From: Chloroflexota bacterium
Lineage (GTDB): Bacteria > Chloroflexota > Dehalococcoidia > Tepidiformales > Tepidiformaceae
Length of the DNA stretch: 5,946 nt
Assembly (NCBI GenBank): GCA_021823905.1
Contig: JAKALX010000248.1
Span: forward strand, 1 to 5,946
Direction: 5' to 3'
Of the stretch, positions 1-5,192 are shown in pieces. The notes under the pieces were generated by a model. It was not told the origin of the DNA. It searched no databases and saw only the letters and a program-made list of their open reading frames with translations. A program made the translations under genes and the position numbers. Numbering within the stretch: position 1 is the first letter of the stretch; each line of letters starts with the position of its first letter.

Positions 1-688
1 TGAGGCCGGCCAGGAAGCGCTCGAAGCCGACGTTGTGCTCGTCGCGATCGGCTTCGTCCCTCATACCCAGGGCTTGAACCTGGAGTCAGCGGGCGTCGCC
101 ACGCAGCGCGGGTTCATCACGATCGACGACCAGATGCGGACGAATATCCCGAACGTTTACGCCGTTGGCGACGTCACCGGGAAGCTGATGCTCGCCCACG
201 TTGCGAGTCACCAGGGAACCATCGCCGCCGAGGTCATCGCCGGGAAGACCGTCCCGGCAGTCGACTACGTGCAGATGCCGCGCGGAACCTTCTGTCAGCC
301 CCAGATCGGGTCGATCGGCTACACCGAGGCCCAGGCGAAAGCAGCGGGCTTCCAGGTGAAGACCGGGCGCTTCCCCTTGACGGCGCTTGGCCGCGCCATC
401 GCCATCGGCGAGACGGAGGGCTTCATCAAGGTCGTCGCCGACGTGCCGACCGGACAGGTCCTGGGTATCCACATGATCGGCCACGACATCAACGAGCTCC
501 TCGGCGAGGCGACGCTCATCGCGCTCCTCGAGGCGACAACCGTCGAAGTCGGATTTGCGGTGCACGTCCACCCGAGCCTGGGGGAGGCGCTCAAGGAAGC
601 GGCCCTCGCGGCCGACGGCGAGGCGATCCACGTCGCCCGTCGCAAGGGGCCCCCCGCGCGCGCGGCGGAAAGCGTGGAAACGGCGTGA
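1..688 (+). CDS. lpdA: Dihydrolipoamide dehydrogenase (E3), C-terminal part, 5' end outside window
   Basis: This is the C-terminal part of the FAD-dependent E3 subunit, which reoxidises the dihydrolipoyl groups of E2 and passes the electrons to NAD+. The reading frame is open from the left edge (first full codon at base 2), so the GTG at 35 is not the true start. Visible family marks are the end of the NAD domain (VLVAIGFVPHT), the second FAD-contact motif (NVYAVGDVTG), the start of the dimerisation domain (CQPQIGSIGYTEAQA), and the catalytic His-Glu segment HVHPSLGEALKEAAL, where His and Glu form the active-site base pair with the partner subunit. The more usual form of that segment is HxHPTxSE, so SLGE is a mild variant. 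The stop overlaps the next gene's GTG by 4 bases (GTGA), pointing to translational coupling in an E3-E1-E2 operon. The visible part looks intact. The exact 2-oxoacid substrate cannot be told from E3 alone. Confidence 0.93.
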   Translation, partial: EAGQEALEADVVLVAIGFVPHTQGLNLESAGVATQRGFITIDDQMRTNIPNVYAVGDVTGKLMLAHVASHQGTIAAEVIAGKTVPAVDYVQMPRGTFCQPQIGSIGYTEAQAKAAGFQVKTGRFPLTALGRAIAIGETEGFIKVVADVPTGQVLGIHMIGHDINELLGEATLIALLEATTVEVGFAVHVHPSLGEALKEAALAADGEAIHVARRKGPPARAAESVETA

Positions 689-1656
689 GCCTCGACACGG
701 CCACGGGACCGGCCACTTCAGCAGAGCCGGACGCGGACCAACTGCTCCAGTTCCTCTACGAGATGATGTTGATCCGCCGCTTCGAGGAGAAGAGCGGCGA
801 ACTCTACACAAAGGGCAAGATCCGTGGGTTCCTCCACCTCTACACAGGACAGGAAGCGTGCGCTGTCGGGGTGATGAGCGCGCTCGAAGCGCGCGACAAG
901 ATCGTGACCCATTACCGCGATCACGGCCACGCGCTGGCCCGCGGGCTGGACCCGAACCGGGTGATGGCTGAGCTCTACGGCCACTCGCACGACGTCAGCG
1001 GCGGCCGGGGCGGTTCAATGCACCTCTACGACGCCTCGAAGGGTTTCCTGGGCGGCTATGCCATCGTTGCCGCCCATCTCCCGCTCGCCGTGGGGCTCGG
1101 GCTCGCCGCGAAGATGAAGCGTGAGGATTCGGTCGTGCTTTGCATCTTCGGCGACGGCAGCGTTGGTGAGGGCGAGTTCCACGAAGCTCTGAACTTCTCG
1201 GTGCTCTGGCAGACGCCCGTCGTCTTCTTCTGCGAGAACAACCTCTACGGGATGGGCGTCGCCTTCGCTCAGTCCCTCTCGACCGGTATCGGCCGGCTCG
1301 CCGAGGCGTACAACATCCCAGCCGTAACTGTGAACGGAATGGACGTACTTGAAGTCCGCGCAGCCGCCCAGCGAGCCGTCGCGCACGCGCGGAGCGGAAA
1401 GGGCCCGTATTTCGTGGAGGCCATGACCTACCGCTACCGCGGACATTCCATGGCCGACCCGGAGCTCTACCGGCTGCGAACCACTCTCACGGCTGCGGCA
1501 GGCAATCGCGCGCCGGATGACGCAATCGAAGCAGACGCAACCACACTACTACCTGACGCTCGACGTGGACATGACCGAGGCGATGCGGTTCCGGGATCAG
1601 CTGAACGAGTCGGCGGGCGAGACGCAGCGGGTCAGCGTGAACGACCTGCTCATTAA
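685..1656 (+). CDS. pdhA: Pyruvate dehydrogenase E1 alpha subunit with C-terminus replaced by out-of-frame E2 sequence
   Basis: E1 alpha binds thiamine diphosphate (TPP) and, with E1 beta, decarboxylates pyruvate and acylates the lipoyl groups of E2. Residues 1-263 match the family: FLHLYTGQEA near the N-terminus, GGRGGSMHLYD, the TPP/Mg motif beginning GDG at residues 156-158 and ending in the Asn pair N185-N186, and the phosphorylation-loop segment YRYRGHSMADP at 249-259. Family likeness stops after MADPELYR (base 1473). The last 60 residues, up to the TGA at 1654-1656, are E2-coding DNA read in the wrong frame, rich in Ala and Arg and without E1 character. By chance the total of 323 residues is close to a normal E1 alpha, so length alone hides the break. 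The GTG start is set by the GTGA overlap with E3. No strong ribosome site is visible. With the C-terminal segment and E1 beta missing, the product is probably inactive. Confidence 0.85.
   Translation: MSLDTATGPATSAEPDADQLLQFLYEMMLIRRFEEKSGELYTKGKIRGFLHLYTGQEACAVGVMSALEARDKIVTHYRDHGHALARGLDPNRVMAELYGHSHDVSGGRGGSMHLYDASKGFLGGYAIVAAHLPLAVGLGLAAKMKREDSVVLCIFGDGSVGEGEFHEALNFSVLWQTPVVFFCENNLYGMGVAFAQSLSTGIGRLAEAYNIPAVTVNGMDVLEVRAAAQRAVAHARSGKGPYFVEAMTYRYRGHSMADPELYRLRTTLTAAAGNRAPDDAIEADATTLLPDARRGHDRGDAVPGSAERVGGRDAAGQRERPAH
1471..1478 (+). other. Deletion or misassembly junction between E1 alpha and E2
   Basis: E1 alpha likeness in frame 1 ends with ELYR at 1462-1473. E2 likeness in frame 2 begins at the GAA of EPLSRLRQAIARRM, bases 1478-1519. 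The changeover therefore lies at about 1471-1478. By family norms the missing material is about 60 residues of E1 alpha, a whole E1 beta of about 325 residues, and the lipoyl and peripheral-subunit-binding domains of E2, together roughly 1.6-2 kb. The octamer CGGCTGCG sits on the junction (1471-1478) and again at 1490-1497, inside native E2 sequence. Whether this is a true deletion or an assembly error cannot be decided here. Confidence 0.8.
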
Positions 1657-2149
1657 GGCGTGCGCCACCGCCCTCGAGCGCCACCCGAAGTTCAATGCGG
1701 AGTTCGCAGAGAACGGTCTGAAGATGCACGAGCGGATCAACGTCGACATCGGGATCGCGCTCGACGAAGGCCTCATCGCACCCGCCATCTTGGATTGCGG
1801 CTCGAAATCGCTCGGCCGGATTGCGCAGGAGTCGAAGGACCTTATCGCACGCGCAAAGAGCGGCGGGCTGACGGCCGCTGAATACGGAGAGGGCACGTTC
1901 ACAATCACCAACCTGGGCGCCTATGGTGTTGAAACGCTCATCGGCATCATCAATCCGCCACAGGCCGCGATCCTCGGCGTGGGATCGGTGATGGACCAGC
2001 CGGTCGCTCGTGATGGCCAGATCGTCATCCGGAAGATGATGAAGCTCGCCCTCAGTGCCGACCATCGCGTGACGGACGGGGCTGAAGGCGCGCGCTTTAT
2101 CAAGGAGATCCAGGGGCTGCTGGAGAACCCGGTGAGGCTCGCGCTGTGA
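1517..2149 (+). CDS. pdhC: E2 dihydrolipoyl acyltransferase, catalytic domain only (5'-truncated, probable pseudogene)
   Basis: This is the catalytic core of the E2 acyltransferase, which moves the acyl group from lipoyl-lysine to CoA and forms the cubic or dodecahedral core of the complex. Family marks are ARRMTQSKQTxPHYYL at the beginning, NPPQAAILGVG in the trimer core, and the active-site motif DHRVTDGAEG, with catalytic His183 and Asp187 counted from this ATG. The frame is open upstream, and family likeness starts at base 1478, so this ATG is an internal Met rather than a native start. The catalytic domain is complete, but the N-terminal lipoyl domain(s), linkers and E1/E3-binding domain are absent, so the protein could not swing acyl groups. 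No good ribosome site precedes the ATG. The TGA at 2147-2149 is the native end. It could still be expressed as a core-only protein, but a pseudogene is more likely. Confidence 0.82.
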   Translation: MTQSKQTQPHYYLTLDVDMTEAMRFRDQLNESAGETQRVSVNDLLIKACATALERHPKFNAEFAENGLKMHERINVDIGIALDEGLIAPAILDCGSKSLGRIAQESKDLIARAKSGGLTAAEYGEGTFTITNLGAYGVETLIGIINPPQAAILGVGSVMDQPVARDGQIVIRKMMKLALSADHRVTDGAEGARFIKEIQGLLENPVRLAL

Positions 2150-2182
2150 ATTCACGATTCACGATTGACGATCGCCGATTGG
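2150..2182. repeat. Heptamer repeat tract, left flank of HEPN-MNT cassette
   Basis: Reading on the plus strand from 2150, the sequence falls into 7-base units: ATTCAC, GATTCAC, GATTGAC, GATCGCC, GATTGG. The period is exact and the units vary mainly at positions 4-6. The tract begins just after the E2 stop codon and encodes the last residues and the stop of the MNT gene on the other strand. A related tract lies at 2978-3010. Confidence 0.6.
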
Positions 2183-2545
2183 AGCGCGAGGCCCCTGGTC
2201 GGCATACTTCGGCGGTTCACCGGCCACCCAGCGCACCTCGGTCTCCAGCATCTTCGCGAAGCGATCGGCGCGGCTGAGCAACGCGGTCCACTCGTCGAAG
2301 GTGTAAGTCAGCACGTCCACAGGGACCGGGAGGGTGGTGGTGTCTCCCGGAGCGACACGGCTGGCAAAGGGCCGCTCCGATTCGCTGAGCAAGATGACGA
2401 TGTCGAGATCGCTGCCCACCCCCCAGTTACCGCGGGCATACGAACCGAAGTAGCCGACGGCGACTACGTTCTCGTCACTCGACACCAGCGAAGCGGCCCA
2501 CGTTTCGAACGCGGGGATTACGTCAGCTGGTCCTGGCCAGCGCAT
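2159..2545 (-). CDS. mntA: MNT-domain nucleotidyltransferase, antitoxin of a HEPN-MNT pair
   Basis: This is a minimal nucleotidyltransferase of the MntA type. The signature GS-x10-DxD is exact: G34-S35, then D46-L-D48, with a likely third acidic residue D77 in PVDVLTYT. In characterised HepT/MntA pairs the MNT protein neutralises the HEPN RNase by adding AMP to a tyrosine; that role here is inferred. About 128 residues is normal for the family. The start chosen is ATG 2545. GTG 2548 and ATG 2575 are in-frame alternatives, and none has a clear ribosome site. The gene overlaps the end of the HEPN gene by 23 bases, so coupled translation is likely. The C-terminal PIGDRQS and the stop codon come from the heptamer repeat, so the native C-terminus may have been altered. 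Its 3' end is only 9 bases from the converging E2 stop. Confidence 0.85.
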   Translation of the reverse strand: MRWPGPADVIPAFETWAASLVSSDENVVAVGYFGSYARGNWGVGSDLDIVILLSESERPFASRVAPGDTTTLPVPVDVLTYTFDEWTALLSRADRFAKMLETEVRWVAGEPPKYADQGPRAPIGDRQS

Positions 2546-2915
2546 CACGGACGAACGCAACGATCGCACGGGCATGCTTCACCGCCTCGATGCTCTGGAG
2601 GCTGCCGTAGTGTTCAAACGGCGCCCCTTCAGGGTGGCTATCAGGGTAGCGCGTTGGCACGTAGAACGTGTCGAGCACTTTGGCGCCCTCTGCGAGGAGC
2701 GGAGGGCCTGCGGTCGGAAGCTCGCGGAGCATGCGTTCGACACCGTGGCCCCAAACCTCCTGCCCGTAGGAAAGATGGAGGGCCTTGACCGCCATTTCCG
2801 CCGCCTGGTGAGCGGCAAAACAGGCCCAGTCGTGCCGTCCCTCGGCCAGCGCCGCATTCGCCATGTCGAGGTCGTGCTCGGACTGGCGGAACCAGTCAGC
2901 TGAACGATCACTCAC
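2523..2915 (-). CDS. hepT: HEPN-domain protein, HepT-like RNase toxin
   Basis: This is a HEPN-fold protein of the MNT-associated type (COG2250-like), about 130 residues, the usual family length. Helix 1-2 markers are WFRQSEHDLDMA (residues 8-19) and DWACFAAHQAAEMAVKAL (29-46). The family segment YVPTRYPD follows at 85-92. R89-YPDS-H94 gives the R-x4-H pattern seen in HEPN ribonucleases, although the tyrosine two residues after His in RX4HXY toxins is absent (Glu96 here). The start is GTG 2915, because GGAGG lies 8 bases upstream and the protein then begins VSDRSADWFRQSE, close to the conserved helix. An open extension to ATG 3095 has no family features and runs through the repeat tract. The gene is followed by, and overlaps, the MNT gene. 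RNase toxicity is inferred from the family; the pair could instead be a defence or housekeeping HEPN-MNT module. Confidence 0.85.
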   Translation of the reverse strand: MSDRSADWFRQSEHDLDMANAALAEGRHDWACFAAHQAAEMAVKALHLSYGQEVWGHGVERMLRELPTAGPPLLAEGAKVLDTFYVPTRYPDSHPEGAPFEHYGSLQSIEAVKHARAIVAFVRDALARTS

Positions 2916-2923
2916 CTGTTCGG

Positions 2924-2928
2924 CCTCC
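2924..2928 (-). promoter_or_regulatory. Ribosome binding site of the HEPN gene
   Basis: On the minus strand GGAGG is followed by 8 bases and then GTG 2915. It is the only good ribosome site in front of this gene and decides the start against the in-frame ATGs at 2957 and 3095. Confidence 0.75.
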
Positions 2929-2977
2929 GCCCCCCAATGATACTCGCATCGCCGCATGCTCCCTGAATCTCGAGCTC

Positions 2978-3010
2978 GATTTTCGAATTCCAGCGGGATT
3001 GGCGATTGGG
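2978..3010. repeat. Heptamer repeat tract, right flank of HEPN-MNT cassette
   Basis: Plus-strand units are GATTTTC, GAATTCC, a 5-base spacer AGCGG, then GATTGGC and GATTGGG. The units resemble those at 2150-2182, both tracts end in GATTGG and both span 33 bases. The rest of the 205-base gap between the GNAT and HEPN genes (2916-3120) holds a 10-base palindrome TCGAGCTCGA at 2970-2979. I see no convincing promoter or terminator in it. Confidence 0.5.
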
Positions 3011-3120
3011 TAAGCGGTCGCGCCGCAAGCGACATCAGCAACATGGACAACCCCTCAAGCGGAAGCGTGCTGAATGCCGCGACCGGGCATTTCAACGCGA
3101 CATGCTTTGGGACCGTTGGG

Positions 3121-3660
3121 TCAATCTTCGCGCAGCCGCTTCCCCATGACGTAGAACGGTGCGCCGCGCGGTGCGAACACCATTTCGGTAATCATCTCGA
3201 AGCCGTGGCGCCGGTAGAGTTCGTGGGCGCGGCTGTCCGTTCGCGTGCTCAGCACGCAGGTGCGCTCGGAGCGCGCTTCGAGCAGCTGGCGTATGAGCGC
3301 CGAGCCCACTCCGCGGGACTGGTGCGACGGCGAAACCGCGATTTCGACCAGCTCGTACGAGTCAGAAAGCCAATCCGCCGCGAGCTTCGCGGGAAGCGCC
3401 TTGAGAACGGTGTCGTGCCACCACTGGCCGGGCCCACCATTGTACCCATACGTCATGCCCACCACTTCGTCGCCCGGCAAGACGGCGACGAGAGCGTTGA
3501 ACCCCTGGCGATGGCGGTGCAACTCCTGCATCCGGCCGCGAATCTCCTCTCCCCGGTCCGGATCGCTGTACGGCGGCTCGGCGAAGGCGTCGCCGTACAC
3601 GCGAATGGCCCCCTCGAACAGGGGGCCACGCACGGCCAGCGGCTTGATCTGCCAGCTCAT
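3121..3660 (-). CDS. GNAT-family N-acetyltransferase
   Basis: This 179-residue cytosolic protein has one GNAT domain, which transfers an acetyl group from acetyl-CoA to an amine on an unknown substrate. Motif A is clear: VEIAVSPSHQSRGVGSAL (residues 105-122), with the Q/R-x-x-G-x-G/A pyrophosphate-binding loop Q114-S-R-G-V-G119. Motif B is A145-HELYRRHGFE at the C-terminal side. The middle segment YGYNGGPGQWWHDTV (71-85) recalls a GNAT subgroup common in high-GC bacteria. ATG 3660 is chosen because it overlaps the stop of the ATPase gene as ATGA, giving translational coupling, and the domain starts soon after. An upstream in-frame extension to 3798 is Arg-rich, lies antisense-like within the ATPase coding region, and has no GNAT character. 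The tight coupling suggests shared expression with the ATPase, but a shared function is not shown. Confidence 0.88.
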   Translation of the reverse strand: MSWQIKPLAVRGPLFEGAIRVYGDAFAEPPYSDPDRGEEIRGRMQELHRHRQGFNALVAVLPGDEVVGMTYGYNGGPGQWWHDTVLKALPAKLAADWLSDSYELVEIAVSPSHQSRGVGSALIRQLLEARSERTCVLSTRTDSRAHELYRRHGFEMITEMVFAPRGAPFYVMGKRLRED

Positions 3661-4979
3661 CCGCGATATTGGGCTTTGCCGCCCACCTTGTCCTTGTTCA
3701 GCCGCTTGTTCAGGTGCAGCCCTTCGAGGATGAATTCCACGGCGGCGGCGGTCTCGGCCGCGCTGCCTTCGCCAGCGGCCTTCTCCACGGCTGGCCAAAG
3801 ACCTTCGATCTGCTGCGCCAGCTTCACGTAGGTGTCGCTCGGCACCATGTCGCCGACCTCGACAGCGACGCCCGACTTGAAGCGGTTCACCACCTGCTCC
3901 AGCTCGCCGAGGTTGTAGGTTCGGTTGAAGACCGCGACGACCGCGCCCTGGATGAGCTTGTCGATGATCTGGTCCTCGCGCCCTTCCTCGACCGTTTCGA
4001 ACTCCACCTTGCCGGAGAAGGTCGGGACGACGAACGGCAGGTCGCTGATCCGCGGCACGACCGTGTCCTCGCCGGTGATAATCGCCCGCCTCAAGGCGTT
4101 CGCGAGCATGCTCTCGTAGTTCGCGATGCTCGCCCGGACGCTCACGCCCGAACGCTGGTTCACGTCAGGGCTGCGCCGGGCCAGCCGCGAGATCTCCGCG
4201 ATCACTTCCTTCATATACGGCGGCACGACAACCTTGAAGTCGGACGGCACGGGGTGGTGCTCCGCCTCCATGATGTCCATCTCGTGCTCGATCTTCGCCG
4301 GATAATGGGTGCGCACCTGCGCGCCGTAGCGGTCCTTTAGCGGCGTGATGATACGGCCCCGGTTGGTGTAATCCTCCGGGTTCGCGCTCGCCACCACGAA
4401 CACGTCGAGCGGCAGCCGGATTCGATGCCCGCGAATCTGCACGTCGCGCTCTTCCATGATGTTGAGAAGGCCCACCTGGATCCGCTCCGCCAGGTCCGGC
4501 AGCTCGTTGATGCAGAAGACGCCGCGGTTCGTGCGCGGGATCAGTCCGTAATGAATGGTTAGCTCGTCCGAGAGGTAGCGGCCCTCCGCAACCTTGATCG
4601 GGTCCACTTCGCCAATGAGGTCGGCGATGGTGATGTCTGGCGTCGCGAGCTTCTCGCCATAGCGCTTGTCCCGGTCAAGCCACTCGATCTCCGCGGCGTC
4701 ACCCTTCTCGTCGATGAGATCCCGGCCTTCGCGGGTGATCGGGTGGAACGGATTCTCGGGGATCTCGCAGCCTCGCAGAACCGGGGTCTCTTCGTCCAGC
4801 AGCGAAACCATGGAGCGGATGATCCGCGACTTCGCCTGGCCACGCTCGCCGAGGAAGATGATGTCCTGGCCCGCAAGGATCGCGTTGACGATGTGGGGAA
4901 TGACCGTCTCTTCGTAGCCGAAGATACCCGGAAACAGGTCGTCCCCGGCACGGATCTTCCGGATGAGATTCGTGCGCAT
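3657..4979 (-). CDS. MoxR/Mg-chelatase-like AAA+ ATPase (N-terminus interrupted by an amber codon)
   Basis: This is an AAA+ ATPase of the MoxR/ChlI-like clade, whose members commonly work with a von Willebrand A (VWA) protein in metal insertion or protein remodelling. The 440-residue frame shows a variant Walker A GERGQAKS (44-51), a Walker B-like strand GVFCINELPDL with the catalytic Glu kept, sensor 1 VVASANPEDYTN, the arginine-finger region DRYGAQVRTHY, and a C-terminal GLHLNKRLNKDK segment. The ATG at 4979 is the first start after an in-frame TAG at 4983-4985. The 24 codons before the TAG encode what looks like the family's usual N-terminus, so the native gene probably began at GTG 5057. 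AGGAG directly touches this ATG, which is too close for a normal ribosome site; reinitiation after the TAG is possible. The ATPase core is complete, so the product may still work. No VWA partner is visible; a GNAT gene follows by ATGA overlap. Confidence 0.87.
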   Translation of the reverse strand: MRTNLIRKIRAGDDLFPGIFGYEETVIPHIVNAILAGQDIIFLGERGQAKSRIIRSMVSLLDEETPVLRGCEIPENPFHPITREGRDLIDEKGDAAEIEWLDRDKRYGEKLATPDITIADLIGEVDPIKVAEGRYLSDELTIHYGLIPRTNRGVFCINELPDLAERIQVGLLNIMEERDVQIRGHRIRLPLDVFVVASANPEDYTNRGRIITPLKDRYGAQVRTHYPAKIEHEMDIMEAEHHPVPSDFKVVVPPYMKEVIAEISRLARRSPDVNQRSGVSVRASIANYESMLANALRRAIITGEDTVVPRISDLPFVVPTFSGKVEFETVEEGREDQIIDKLIQGAVVAVFNRTYNLGELEQVVNRFKSGVAVEVGDMVPSDTYVKLAQQIEGLWPAVEKAAGEGSAAETAAAVEFILEGLHLNKRLNKDKVGGKAQYRG

Positions 4980-5057
4980 CTCCTAGCGCACGGGGAGCAC
5001 CTGATAACCGGACGCCCTGAGTTCACCAACCGTCCGGGGACGTTCGAGAGTTGTCAC
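4980..5057 (-). pseudogene. Detached N-terminal coding segment of the AAA+ ATPase, ending in in-frame TAG
   Basis: From GTG 5057 the minus strand reads VTTLERPRTVGELRASGYQ, then VLPVR, then TAG (4985-4983), GAG and ATG 4979. This is in the same frame as the ATPase. A segment of the form TxGxLRASGY-x-V-x-PV-(K/R)-E-E-MR is, from my knowledge of this ATPase family, its usual N-terminus, so the TAG most likely replaces a GAG (Glu) codon by one base change. The GTG is preceded by GAGGAGG. If real, the 24-codon segment would act as a short upstream frame that ends 3 bases before the downstream ATG. Confidence 0.75.
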
Positions 5058-5068
5058 GCCTGTCCAAT

Positions 5069-5075
5069 CCTCCTC
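5069..5075 (-). promoter_or_regulatory. Ribosome binding site for the original ATPase start
   Basis: GAGGAGG lies 11 bases before GTG 5057 on the minus strand. The spacing is a little long, but the match to the anti-Shine-Dalgarno sequence is the best in this leader. It supports GTG 5057, rather than ATG 4979, as the ancestral start of the ATPase. Confidence 0.65.
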
Positions 5076-5076
5076 T

Positions 5077-5185
5077 TCGCCACCGCGAGGCGGCGACAGC
5101 GCCAACGGACAGGGAAGCCGCCATGAGCGACACCACAGCCCAGCCTGCATTCGCCTGGCGGCGAAAGCGTGCGTCCCTTCGCACG
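5077..5185 (-). other. Structured 5' leader of the ATPase operon with three hairpins
   Basis: Read on the minus strand, three stems lie between the predicted transcription start and the ribosome site. The first is CGTGCG-AAGGGA-CGCACG (5185-5168). The second is TTCGCC-GCCA-GGCGAA (5165-5150). The third is TCGCCGCC-TCGC-GGTGGCGA with one G-U pair (5096-5077), ending one base before GAGGAGG. None is followed by a U-run, so they are not typical terminators. I do not recognise a known riboswitch. In GC-rich DNA some such stems arise by chance. Confidence 0.4.
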
Positions 5186-5192
5186 TGAATCG

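Noticed and set aside
86..811. Long minus-strand frame of 241 residues opposite E3/E1 alpha
   Set aside because: It is a GC-rich shadow of well-supported plus-strand genes, with low-complexity Arg/Asp/Leu content and no domain.
1465..1520. Programmed +1 frameshift producing an E1 alpha-E2 fusion
   Set aside because: The end of E1 alpha, all of E1 beta and the N-terminal part of E2 are missing, and there is no slippery run. A deletion or assembly join explains the frame change.
2150..2182. CRISPR array from the regular repeats
   Set aside because: The units are 7 bases with no spacers, which is a simple heptamer repeat and not a CRISPR array.
2165..2788. Plus-strand frame of 207 residues opposite HEPN-MNT
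   Set aside because: It overlaps two minus-strand genes with clear motifs and shows no domain of its own.
2916..3095. Longer HEPN protein starting at ATG 3095
   Set aside because: The extra 60 residues show no family features, include the repeat tract, and lack a ribosome site. GTG 2915 has GGAGG at good spacing.
3661..3798. Longer GNAT protein starting at 3798
   Set aside because: The extension is Arg-rich shadow coding within the ATPase gene. The ATGA overlap at 3660 marks the natural start.
4983..4985. TAG read as a sense codon (recoding or suppression)
   Set aside because: mobA in the same window ends with TAG in its expected place (5258-5256) and no suppressor signal is visible. A point mutation or sequence error is simpler.
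5077..5185. Known riboswitch or attenuator in the ATPase leader
   Set aside because: The stems lack U-runs and I recognise no conserved ligand-binding core.
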